Positions 11,429-19,199 of a stretch of DNA of 64,000 nucleotides are shown here, in pieces; the stretch's first letter is position 1, and every line of letters starts with the position of its first letter. A program made the position numbers and the translations under genes. The notes beneath the pieces were generated by a model. It was not told where the DNA came from and ran no database searches. It worked only from the letters and a program-made list of their open reading frames with translations. The DNA is from JARRPM01 sp963792815. Its GTDB lineage: Bacteria; Pseudomonadota; Gammaproteobacteria; Pseudomonadales; Halieaceae. The stretch is taken from the NCBI GenBank assembly GCA_963792815.1, contig CAWBXR010000012.1, forward strand, positions 456,211 to 520,210, in the 5' to 3' direction.

Positions 11429-12217
11429 CTAACGACCCTTGAATCTGGCTAACCTGCGCTCCACAAATGACTGCACTCCCTCCGCGGCGTCTTCACTGCT
11501 GAGCAACTGCGCCTGCACCGGCCCCAGGGCCGCGACACAGGCGCCCACCCCTTCGGTCAGGTAGCGCCGCGCCGAGGCCTTGGTCGCCTGCACCGCCAGG
11601 GGTGCCTGGGTGGCAATTCGCTCGGCGAGCTCAATGGCCCTGTCCAGTTGCGTCCCGGCGGGAACCACCTCCTGGACCAGGCCGATGCGGTGGGCTTCGA
11701 TGGCATCGAACTCGTCGCTGGTCAGCAGGTGATACATGGCATTGCCCCAGCCAGCCCGCTCGGGAAACCGGAAGGTAGCGCCTCCGGTGGCGTGGATGCC
11801 CCTGGCCGGCTCCAGCTGGGAGAAGCGGCAATCGTCTGCGGCCACCACGATATCCCCGGCCAGTGCCAGCTCGATACCGAAGGTAAAGGTAATGCCCTGG
11901 ACCGCCGTGACGATGGGCTTGCGGCAACACCTGCCGAGGGCCATCGGGTCAACTCCCGCAGACTGCTCCGGATCCTTGCCTCCGCGGGCGATGGCCTCGG
12001 TCCATTTCGGCAGGTCCAGTCCGGCGGAGAAATGCTTGCCGTGGCCGAATACCACACCCACCCAAAGGTCTGCATCTTCATCGAGCCGGGTGTAGGCGTC
12101 TGCAAGCTGTGTCGCCATATGGGGCGTATAACTGTTGTACTTGTCCGGCCGATTTATCCCGATCAGCAGCAGGTGCTCACGTTGCTCGACCGTGATCGAA
12201 CCCTCGGTATGACTCAT
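11429..12217 (-). CDS. Crotonase / enoyl-CoA hydratase-isomerase family protein
   Basis: Soluble 262-aa single-domain crotonase-fold protein. The oxyanion-hole segments are visible: FSAGLDLPKW early and ITFTFGIELALAGDIVVA in the middle. FSQLEPARGIHATGGAT holds the position of a catalytic acid. Family members hydrate, isomerise or hydrolyse acyl-CoA thioesters. The second family glycine pattern (GxxxGGG) is replaced by ITFTFGIE, so the exact reaction is uncertain. It stands alone between the Na/Pi transporter and a 276-bp gap, so context does not help. The start at 12217 (MSHTEGSITVEQ) fits the family. Confidence 0.85.
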   Translation of the reverse strand: MSHTEGSITVEQREHLLLIGINRPDKYNSYTPHMATQLADAYTRLDEDADLWVGVVFGHGKHFSAGLDLPKWTEAIARGGKDPEQSAGVDPMALGRCCRKPIVTAVQGITFTFGIELALAGDIVVAADDCRFSQLEPARGIHATGGATFRFPERAGWGNAMYHLLTSDEFDAIEAHRIGLVQEVVPAGTQLDRAIELAERIATQAPLAVQATKASARRYLTEGVGACVAALGPVQAQLLSSEDAAEGVQSFVERRLARFKGR

Positions 12218-12493
12218 CCAATGCCACTCCTTTTCTAGCTAAAATTATCAGTGTCTGCCTCTCGATTATTGTAGCGCAGGAACCGACAAGGCCCCTATCG
12301 AAGGTAAAGTGCAAGAATCAGTGAACAGGGATAATTGTGGTCCGAGCCCCATGTTCATGTCGATTTTTGTGTGGACCTTCACAAGTTGGGCGTCTGCACA
12401 GGCAGAATCGTTGTATCCATGCGCCTGAATCGATAAGTTCTGTGGTAACAGAAATCCATAGATACCGGAAATAGAGTATCGGGGGACAGAATC
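12218..12493. other. Intergenic gap with no gene seen
   Basis: This 276-bp gap separates the divergent crotonase and small membrane-anchored protein genes. It is noticeably richer in A+T than its surroundings, so promoters for both are likely here. I see no RNA gene or convincing repeat. Confidence 0.5.
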
Positions 12494-12952
12494 ATGGGTA
12501 TTACAGCAGTGATAATTCTAACCGCCCTGATCCTGGCGGCTGGCGCGATGTTTTTTAAACCGCTACCCGGCGCTGCTGGCGTCGGCCGAGGAGGCGCCGG
12601 CCAGGGAGCCAGGAATCCCAGGGTGGCAGTAGCGGGTAAAAAATCCACACGGGTTCCCAGAAGCCCGTATAGAGCAACGTCAATAGCCTGTCCTGGTAAT
12701 GCTTGTGAGGCGGTGAAGGCTATCAGCGGAAAACGCTTTCTCGATGTCGACCGAGCGGCGCCTATGCTACCTCTTGAGGGTTGCGACGTGTTGCGCTGCA
12801 AATGCAACTATCTGCACCATGAAGACCGTCGGGAGTCCGATGAGGACAGGCGGCACCCGGGCATCGCGATGATTTCAGAGATGTATCAACGGGGAGAAAA
12901 ACCCGACCTGCGGGAGAAAAAGCGGGGACGTCGTAAAACCGACTGGGCCTGA
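12494..12952 (+). CDS. Conserved hypothetical protein, N-terminal membrane anchor and Cys/Arg-rich tail
   Basis: 152 aa. Residues 1-22 form one hydrophobic helix (ITAVIILTALILAAGAMFF). The middle is low-complexity and probably disordered. The C-terminal 75 residues carry a conserved-looking block: CEAVKAISGKRFL, APMLPLEGC, then CKCNYLHHEDRR, and a basic end KKRGRRKTDWA. I have seen this C-terminal pattern (SGKRFL, LPLxGC, CxCxYxHxxDRR) in small uncharacterised gammaproteobacterial proteins; that is recall, not a search. The four cysteines suggest a metal or redox site. Function unknown. The start at 12494 is preceded by GGGGGA. Confidence 0.7.
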   Translation: MGITAVIILTALILAAGAMFFKPLPGAAGVGRGGAGQGARNPRVAVAGKKSTRVPRSPYRATSIACPGNACEAVKAISGKRFLDVDRAAPMLPLEGCDVLRCKCNYLHHEDRRESDEDRRHPGIAMISEMYQRGEKPDLREKKRGRRKTDWA

Positions 12953-13194
12953 CAGGCCGCCACCCTGGATGCGGCTCGAACCCTTAAGCTCGAACAGAAA
13001 ATCGGCACACTCGAAGCAGGTGCAACGGACGCTACTATGACCATGGAGCGTCGAAGATAAAGCAGGCGAAGCGCGAAGGATCGGAGGATTCCAGGAAGTT
13101 AAGATAGACCAGTACAAGAAAGAGGCGGCCGCCTCTCATCCAGCGCGTCCGGCTCCACTACCCACGGCGCCAACTGCCATTCGACCTGTTTTCC
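12953..13194. other. Intergenic gap containing a 16-bp perfect palindrome
   Basis: 242 bp between convergent genes. At 13121-13136 there is a perfect palindrome AGAGGCGGCCGCCTCT. With no T-run on either side it is not a standard terminator, but its place between two convergent 3' ends suggests a role in 3'-end formation. Nothing else is seen. Confidence 0.45.
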
Positions 13195-13755
13195 TCAAAA
13201 GACTGTGAATACCGCAAGGGCCAGGCTGACCAGCCCCAGTGGGACCAGGAACAGCAATGACAGGAACAGGAGCACCAGCAGCAACGGATTCACCAGAAAA
13301 CCAACGCGGGCATAAGAGCCCAGCAGGTCGCGGGCCTCGTCGGCCAGTGAGCGCAATTCCCACAATTTTCCCATGGATACGTGACTGACCAATTTTCGTG
13401 TCTCGCCGGAGCGTATACCCTGGATATGGCTGCGCACCTCCGACTTTGCATTGCCTGCGATCTCCGCGACGGTTTCCGGCAGCTTTTTCAAACCCTCCAG
13501 CCCCCACCAGTACCACAGCAGCAGCACCACGGGCAGGCAGATGGCGAGACCCACGAGAATGCTGGTCTGGGTGGAAAAGTCACTGACCCGGGTCATCCAT
13601 ACGAATATCCAGACCAGCATCAGGAGTCCCAGCACAGCGGCAAGCCTTACACTGTCTGCGATGGCATCGACGATGGGCAACAGGCGATCGAACAGGCGCA
13701 GCAGTGCACCCTTGCGGACCTGGATCTCCTCCGGTGTCGGTTCTGCTTGCGCCAT
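13195..13755 (-). CDS. Hypothetical inner-membrane protein
   Basis: 186 aa with a hydrophilic start (MAQAEPTPEEIQVRKG), then two hydrophobic segments at about residues 37-55 and 65-85, a soluble helical stretch of about 55 residues (KKLPETVAEIAGNAKSE), and a strongly hydrophobic C-terminal region (about 150-186). It looks like a four-helix membrane protein with a central cytoplasmic or periplasmic loop. No motif I recognise. It lies between a 242-bp gap and the PQQ dehydrogenase on the same strand, about 120 bp downstream of the latter, and could be cotranscribed with it. Confidence 0.65.
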   Translation of the reverse strand: MAQAEPTPEEIQVRKGALLRLFDRLLPIVDAIADSVRLAAVLGLLMLVWIFVWMTRVSDFSTQTSILVGLAICLPVVLLLWYWWGLEGLKKLPETVAEIAGNAKSEVRSHIQGIRSGETRKLVSHVSMGKLWELRSLADEARDLLGSYARVGFLVNPLLLVLLFLSLLFLVPLGLVSLALAVFTVF

Positions 13756-13873
13756 CTGTAGCCCCCCGTTGGATATTTTATTCGGCGTGTGACACGAGCA
13801 GTATAGCCCGTAAGCACACTACCGCCGCCATCCAGGCGCCAAAATGATTAGCGACTGGCCGGGGTCATAGCCC

Positions 13874-16204
13874 CTACATTTGCCCTCCCGCCGCCGCCCG
13901 GGCCGCGGCGGGCTCGTCATTGGTGCGTTTTATCACGTAAGCCCGTATTGCCTCGGCTTCTTCCACGCCAAATATTTTGCTGAAGTTGGGCATACCCTTG
14001 TGCGCCGCGGTGCCGCCGATAACGATACCGTACCACTGACCCAGCTCGTATTTTTCCAGGTCCAGGTGCCGCAGATCCGGCGTTGCTCCGCCGCCCAGAG
14101 CCTGCTCGCCGTGACAGACAGCACACCGTTTGGAAAATATCATCTCGCCGGTCTTTACCACTTCCATTGCGACCGCAGGCATTTCCGGTCTGGCCCTGGG
14201 AACCGGCATCAGGGGTGGCAGAGGTGGCAGGGAATCCCGGCCCCCAAGCTTGAACACCAGGATCCGGTTGAGCGCACCGCGGCGCCAGGAGTTGGCGCCC
14301 GACAGGTTGGCCATCTGCCCCAGGGCGAGCGGCCCGGCACCGCCCCAACCGGCCAGTACGGCGACGTACTGCTCGCCATCCACGGTATAGGTTACCGGAC
14401 CCGCGATGATCCCGGTCTGGGCCGAGACGGATGTCCACAGCTGCTTGCCTGTATCCGCCGCGTATGCGCTGAATTCGGCCGCACCGGTGCCCTGGAACAC
14501 GAGATTGCCCGCCGTCACGAGGGTGCCCCCGTTCCAAACGTCAACCCGTTCCGCCCGCCACACCTCTTTTTGCAGAACCGGGTCCCAGGCTATGAGCCGG
14601 GCCCTGACCAGCATACGCATGAGGGCATGAACCTGCATGAGATCCTCTACGGTGATGGCCTGGGCTGGATCTTCCAGCTTCGCCAGGATCGCGTACGTCG
14701 CCTGCAAGTGCTCTGGTGTCAGGCCCTTCTCGCGTTCCAATACGGTTTTCAGAAACTTGTCCAGGTTGGCCTTGTTTTGCAGGGACGGCGGAGCGTCAAT
14801 CAACACAGCGCCCAGGTTGTAGTAGCCGGGCTCAAATTCGAAAAAGCGATCCGGGAAATACGTCATCGGCACTTCCATCGCCGGGATATAAGCAAGACCA
14901 GTGTCGGGGCTGTAGGACATCGGTGGCCAGTCGTGCCCACCGAAGGCAAAGGGTGTCTGGAATGAGGGCAGCCCCTCCTCGTAATAGCGGGTCCCGGGGC
15001 GCTCTACCGGACGGCCGGTGGTCATGTCTACATGGCTCGCCCAGGTCACCCCGACATAGGGCTCGGCACTGAGCAGCTCACCGGTTCCCCTGTCCAGTAC
15101 GTAGAAGAATCCATTTTTTGGCGCCTGCATGATGACCTTGCGCTGCTTGCCCCCGATCTTCAGCTCCGCGAGGATCATGGTTTGTGTGGCCGTGTAGTCC
15201 CAGGTATCGCCCGGCGTCGTCTGGTAGTGCCAGACGTACTCTCCCGTATCGGCGTTGACAGCGACAATGGACGACAGGAACAGGTTGTCGCCAGTTCCCG
15301 CGGAGCGAATTTCCTGGTTCCAGGGGCCACCATTACCCACGCCGATATATAACAGGTTGAGTTCCGGGTCATAGACCAGGGAATCCCAGGCGGTGCCACC
15401 CCCACCCATGGTCCACCACTTACCGCTCCAGGTCTTGGCCGCCTTCTCCAGGGCGGCCGATTCAAAGGGCTTCGAAGGGTCGCCGGGGATGGTGTAGAAG
15501 CGCCACACCTGCTTGCCGGTCTCGGCGTCATAGGCCGTGACGTAGCCACGCACCCCGAGCTCCGCACCACCATTGCCGATAAATACTTTGCCGTTGGCCA
15601 CCCGCGGGGCCCCGGTGATCGAGTAGGGCCATGCCCGGTCGACGGTCAGCACTTCCCAGACTTTCTCGCCGGTGGCCATGTTCAATGCAATCAGGCGCCC
15701 GTCGAGGGTACCGACATAGACCTTGTCGCCCCAGGCTGCGACGCCACGATTGACCACATCGCAGCAAAGGTGAGGGGCCCAGGCCGGGTCCACCTCGGGG
15801 TCGAACTGCCACAACGGCTTGCCGGTTTTGGCATCCAGGGCATGGACCACGCTCCAGTTACCAGTCACATACATAACCCCGTCAATGACCAGGGGGGTGG
15901 CCTCAAGTCCGCGTTTTGTTCCGAAATCGTAGTGCCAGGCGAGCCCCAGCTCGCCGACGTTCTGGTCATTGATCTGCTTCAGCGGGCTGAACCGCTGCTC
16001 GCTGTAGGTGCGGCCATGGGTCAGCCAATTGCCCGGCTCCTTGTCCGCATCAATTATTCTCTGCGCGGTAACAGGGGCACTTACCGGCGACTTGCCGGAC
16101 CCGGCCGGATCAACGGCCCTTGCTGCCGCCTCATCCTGGCCAAAGCCGGTTGCTGCCGTCATAAGCAGGCCCAGGAACAGGGTTATCACTACTGTAAATT
16201 TCAC
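13874..16204 (-). CDS. PQQ-dependent quinohaemoprotein alcohol dehydrogenase (type II-like)
   Basis: Periplasmic dehydrogenase that oxidises alcohols (or aldehydes) with pyrroloquinoline quinone and passes electrons to an internal haem c. A signal peptide (residues 1-22) is followed by a beta-propeller catalytic domain with repeated tryptophan-docking motifs. The adjacent cysteine pair HLCCDVVNRG is typical of PQQ alcohol dehydrogenases, as are GVGNGGPWN (metal-binding Asn) and GDTWDYTATQ with the catalytic Asp. The residue two after that Asp is Thr, where lanthanide enzymes have Asp, so calcium use is inferred. The C-terminal cytochrome domain has CAVCHG. At 776 aa it overlaps the upstream cytochrome gene by 4 bp. 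Substrate unknown. Confidence 0.92.
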   Translation of the reverse strand: MKFTVVITLFLGLLMTAATGFGQDEAAARAVDPAGSGKSPVSAPVTAQRIIDADKEPGNWLTHGRTYSEQRFSPLKQINDQNVGELGLAWHYDFGTKRGLEATPLVIDGVMYVTGNWSVVHALDAKTGKPLWQFDPEVDPAWAPHLCCDVVNRGVAAWGDKVYVGTLDGRLIALNMATGEKVWEVLTVDRAWPYSITGAPRVANGKVFIGNGGAELGVRGYVTAYDAETGKQVWRFYTIPGDPSKPFESAALEKAAKTWSGKWWTMGGGGTAWDSLVYDPELNLLYIGVGNGGPWNQEIRSAGTGDNLFLSSIVAVNADTGEYVWHYQTTPGDTWDYTATQTMILAELKIGGKQRKVIMQAPKNGFFYVLDRGTGELLSAEPYVGVTWASHVDMTTGRPVERPGTRYYEEGLPSFQTPFAFGGHDWPPMSYSPDTGLAYIPAMEVPMTYFPDRFFEFEPGYYNLGAVLIDAPPSLQNKANLDKFLKTVLEREKGLTPEHLQATYAILAKLEDPAQAITVEDLMQVHALMRMLVRARLIAWDPVLQKEVWRAERVDVWNGGTLVTAGNLVFQGTGAAEFSAYAADTGKQLWTSVSAQTGIIAGPVTYTVDGEQYVAVLAGWGGAGPLALGQMANLSGANSWRRGALNRILVFKLGGRDSLPPLPPLMPVPRARPEMPAVAMEVVKTGEMIFSKRCAVCHGEQALGGGATPDLRHLDLEKYELGQWYGIVIGGTAAHKGMPNFSKIFGVEEAEAIRAYVIKRTNDEPAAARAAAGGQM

Positions 16205-16812
16205 TGCGGCTGCCCTCCTGCTGTCGCGGATTCACCCGCTACCTGCAGCGGCTGGGCCGCAAAGTATGCGGCGATATCCTCAATATCCTGCTCGCTCAGA
16301 GCGGCGGCCATCGATGCCATTACCGGATTGCTGCGCGCGCCGCTCTTATAGGCAGCCAGCGCGCCGCCCAGGTACCTCGCGTGTTGGCCCGCCAGCTTAG
16401 GATTGGCGGGGATGACGCTATGCCCGCCCGGACCGTGACAGGCAACGCACATCGCCGCCCGGGCCTCTCCGCGAGCCGCATTACCAGGCGCCTTGGCCTG
16501 GCTGCGGATCGGTGATTGCGCAGCGTAGTAGGCAGCTATGTCCTGCATGTCTCCGTCACTCAGTCGCCCGGCCAGGGTTTTCATAATGCCGTAGTCGCGC
16601 TCGCCACCGACATATGCCCGCAGCGCATTCACCAGGTAATCAGCGTGCTGCGCCGCAAGGATGGGATTGTCTGGTACCTGGCTGTGACCCTCCGGACCGT
16701 GACAACCGGCACATACCGCTACCTTGTCCCGGGTTTCGTCGGCCACTGCCATCGGCGCCGCCAGCCAAAGTGCTAATGCGGCACTGGTCACTAACAGCTT
16801 ACTGTTCATCAT
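16201..16812 (-). CDS. Dihaem c-type cytochrome (c4-like)
   Basis: 203 aa with a Sec signal peptide (cleavage near MAVADE) and two similar cytochrome c domains. The haem-binding motifs are CAGCHG (about residue 34) and CVACHG (about residue 123), each followed by a Met-containing segment (GIMKTLAGRLSDGDMQDIAAYYA and a matching second copy). This duplicated layout is that of cytochrome c4. Its stop overlaps the start of the PQQ dehydrogenase (ATGA), so it is probably the electron acceptor of that enzyme, relaying to a terminal oxidase. The partnership is inferred from the overlap. Confidence 0.9.
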   Translation of the reverse strand: MMNSKLLVTSAALALWLAAPMAVADETRDKVAVCAGCHGPEGHSQVPDNPILAAQHADYLVNALRAYVGGERDYGIMKTLAGRLSDGDMQDIAAYYAAQSPIRSQAKAPGNAARGEARAAMCVACHGPGGHSVIPANPKLAGQHARYLGGALAAYKSGARSNPVMASMAAALSEQDIEDIAAYFAAQPLQVAGESATAGGQPQ

Positions 16813-17290
16813 TCTGGTTTCCGATTCTTTTCAGGGTTAGCTTGTTATCCTCAGTATCGAAAATAGGCACCGGGCGAACCTGTACTGCCGTGGGTGGACC
16901 GCCGTCAGGGCGATCAAATTATCGAGGGCCATCCTCGCAATTCCGAGATACTCATTCCAGATACTGGTCCGTCAAGTTTAGCCATATTTTTGCTTACTGC
17001 CGCCCCAAATTGACCCACCGACGAAATGCACCCCGCTGGTAGAACTGCGTACCAGCCTAATTTGACCGCCCGAGGCGTCAAGATCGAAGCCCTTCGGGCG
17101 ATCTTTCCCTCGGCTGGGAAATGCGCGCGGAAAAAAGGCTCTGACCCCGTTCATGGAAATGGCGGACTCATGGATGATCAGGGCCCTTGCTTTGGCCCAA
17201 CTATCGACTAGGCTGTACTGAGCGCAGGGCTATCGAATCCTGTGGAAAGACAAGTGCTCTGAATACCAGGCCAATAGTAAGGTAACAATT
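16813..17290. other. Long intergenic gap with hairpin and a GGCTCTGACCCC tag
   Basis: 478 bp between the divergent cytochrome and secreted hypothetical genes. No ORF is convincing. Near 17096 there is a small hairpin around GCCCTTCGGGC, and at 17131-17150 the tag described separately. It probably also holds the promoters of the two flanking genes; none stands out. Confidence 0.45.
17131..17150 (+). repeat. Short tag AAAAAAGGCTCTGACCCCGT, upstream copy
   Basis: The same tag recurs at 17916-17935 (AAAAGGGCTCTGACCCAATG), in the same orientation. The two copies bracket the secreted hypothetical gene. From memory, GGGGTCAGAGCC-like tags occur beside REP-associated tyrosine transposase (RAYT) genes; no such gene is present here. 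Confidence 0.4.
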
Positions 17291-17824
17291 ATGCTCGCTC
17301 AATTACGAACGCTTCTAGCAGTATCTTTCGCCATGTCTTTCGCGGCCGTATGCCTTGCTGATGCGGGCCTGGACGCACGAGTAGCTCACGCCAAATCAGC
17401 CGCGCCCGCGTCGATAAGCGACAAGGCAACCGTCGTTGTCGACGGCAAGGTGATGGTCGAGGGCAGCAATGGCTGGACATGTATGCCCGACACGATGCCC
17501 GGTGATGGCGCTGCCATGTGTAACGATGCAATCTGGATGGAAATGATGCAAGCCATCGGCGGCCAGAAGGATATCGTGGTCAACGGGGTCGGTATCTCCT
17601 ACATGTTGCAGGGCGATATCGGCGCTGGTGTCAGCAACGCGACCCCCTATCACCCCGATCCGAAAAGCGCGGCCGACTATACCGAAACCGGGCCGCACCT
17701 GATGATTGCCGTGCCGAAGGCCTTGCTGAAGGGCATGACGAGCGACCCCAAATCGGGTCTTCCCTATGTGATGTGGGGAGACACACCCTATGCGCACATC
17801 ATGGTTCCGGTGGGTACGCAGTAA
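17291..17824 (+). CDS. Conserved secreted hypothetical protein
   Basis: 177 aa with a clear signal peptide (residues 1-23, ending VCLADA). The mature part starts with LDARVAHAKSAAPASISDKATVV and contains GSNGWTCMPD, a second cysteine at AAMCNDAIW, GVGISYMLQGDIG, and the C-terminal block YVMWGDTPYAHIMVPVG. I recall related proteobacterial proteins with the same order of motifs (SNGWTCMP, GPHxM, GTPYAHIMVP), but no function is known to me. Exported single-domain protein, possibly a single disulfide. It is flanked on both sides by GGCTCTGACCC tags, hinting that it arrived as a small mobile cassette. Confidence 0.8.
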   Translation: MLAQLRTLLAVSFAMSFAAVCLADAGLDARVAHAKSAAPASISDKATVVVDGKVMVEGSNGWTCMPDTMPGDGAAMCNDAIWMEMMQAIGGQKDIVVNGVGISYMLQGDIGAGVSNATPYHPDPKSAADYTETGPHLMIAVPKALLKGMTSDPKSGLPYVMWGDTPYAHIMVPVGTQ

Positions 17825-17915
17825 CGGATAAGCGAATGAACCCCATCCATATGTAATGGGTCATAGTCGACTTACTGCTCGCAGACGCCAGCCGGTTCCG
17901 GAAAGGGCACGCCGC

Positions 17916-17935
17916 AAAAGGGCTCTGACCCAATG
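17916..17935 (+). repeat. Short tag AAAAGGGCTCTGACCCAATG, downstream copy
   Basis: Second copy of the tag at 17131, 92 bp after the stop of the secreted hypothetical protein and in the same orientation. Shared core GGCTCTGACCC. Confidence 0.4.
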
Positions 17936-17947
17936 TCTGCAGCTTAA

Positions 17948-18238
17948 TCACTCCTTCACGGGCGTGATCTCTATATTGCAGCTTATACTCAGCTTCATTC
18001 CGGCCGCGGCAGCCTCGTCTATCAATGTGGCAATATCCGCCTTGGTTTGTCGCAGCTCATCGACACGCTTGACCACAGCGGCATCGCTTTCACCAAATCG
18101 CTCCCGCCGGCTCCGGTTATTCAGCTGGTGGAACCCGATCTTATTGTCGAGCAGAGTCATGAGCAACTCCCTGGCGTCATCGGTGGTAAATGCGCCGCGG
18201 ATTAAGCCGTAAACGTCTTTTCCTCGCTCATCTGTCAT
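17948..18238 (-). CDS. Small hypothetical protein next to the dab cluster
   Basis: 96 aa from MTDERGKDVYGLIRGAF. This start was chosen because a strong ribosome site (AAAGGAGA) lies 6 bp upstream; the frame also stays open further upstream without a better start. The protein is charged and helical, with LLMTLLDNKIGFHQLNN and a C-terminal hydrophobic strand-like end (MKLSISCNIEITPVKE). No family recognised. It lies 34 bp after the DUF6671 gene on the same strand, so it may be the last gene of the dab operon. Confidence 0.65.
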   Translation of the reverse strand: MTDERGKDVYGLIRGAFTTDDARELLMTLLDNKIGFHQLNNRSRRERFGESDAAVVKRVDELRQTKADIATLIDEAAAAGMKLSISCNIEITPVKE

Positions 18239-18272
18239 AGTCTTCTCCTTTGAAGTTAAGTGCCCATCTAAT

Positions 18273-19199
18273 TCATGGGTTGCACCAGGGGCAATCGCCG
18301 GGGTCGGCAGTTTCGAGATCGCTGGGCTCCCGGGTCTCGCACTGACAAGCCTGGCAGCGCCGGATGAATGCGGCGGGTAGTGCAGTCGGCGCACCACAGG
18401 CTGCACAAGGCAAACCCTGCTCGGTAGCATCCAACCAGAAATTTTCGACGCTGCAGCGCGGACAGCGAGACTGCAGCCTCATGGCAAGCTGCTCCGCCGC
18501 ACGCCGGATGTAGACCTGTCGTTCCGGGCAGTGCATCGCGCGCAGGTCCGGCTCCAGCACAATTTTCTTCACCAGCGCGGCACCCGGCTGGTACAAGCCG
18601 GCCCGGGTACATTGCTCGATGATGACATCGGCGCCACACAGCCCCTTGATCACACCCCCGGGATGGCGGATCAACCAGGCCTGTGCGGGGTCGAAGCGGG
18701 CCAGTTCCTGCGCCAGCCCCGCCATCGATTCCAGGGCGATGGTGCTTACCCCGACCGGGCCGGCGGCGTGCGCTACAATTTCCCGGGCAGCGGTGCTGTC
18801 CCACAACACCAGCAGTTCCGTATCCCAGTTCACAAGGCCCGGCATGGGCCCCCCGCCAAAACTCCCCTCGCTGCCCAGGCCGAGATCCTGACCGCTGAGT
18901 TCGCAGGCGAGCTGCGCCTTGCGCCTGGCGCATTCGAGCGGCGTCAGCGTGCGTTCCACCTCACCGGAAAAGGTGCCCAGGCTGTCTGTGTCGAAGGCGT
19001 CCGTGGCCACCACAGTCAGGCCGATACTGGCCAAAGCGGGTGCAATCATCCCGGCCTTGTCGTGCCGGGTGAGCAGTCCCGCCACCCGGCCCTGCCACGC
19101 AGTCATAACGGGGGTGGCGGTATTGTGGGCCGGCGGGGTCACGGGATCGGGGATTTTATCCTTCTCGCTTACGCTATCCGGGCTGGCCAAGCCTGCCAC
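18273..19199 (-). CDS. DUF6671-type protein with C-terminal zinc-ribbon-like cysteines
   Basis: Up to 308 aa. The core has the pattern I associate with DUF6671: DTDSLGTFSGEVERTLTPLE, ARRKAQLACE, and GLGSEGSFGG. The C-terminal 75 residues contain four paired Cys motifs, SRCPRCS, LPCAACG, RRCQACQC and DCPWCNP, a pattern typical of tandem zinc ribbons. It overlaps the dabA 3' end by 31 bp if the first ATG is used; an internal start at MTAWQGRVAGLL would avoid this. The tight link to dabAB suggests a helper role in inorganic carbon uptake, but nothing in the sequence proves it. Confidence 0.75.
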   Translation of the reverse strand: MAGLASPDSVSEKDKIPDPVTPPAHNTATPVMTAWQGRVAGLLTRHDKAGMIAPALASIGLTVVATDAFDTDSLGTFSGEVERTLTPLECARRKAQLACELSGQDLGLGSEGSFGGGPMPGLVNWDTELLVLWDSTAAREIVAHAAGPVGVSTIALESMAGLAQELARFDPAQAWLIRHPGGVIKGLCGADVIIEQCTRAGLYQPGAALVKKIVLEPDLRAMHCPERQVYIRRAAEQLAMRLQSRCPRCSVENFWLDATEQGLPCAACGAPTALPAAFIRRCQACQCETREPSDLETADPGDCPWCNP

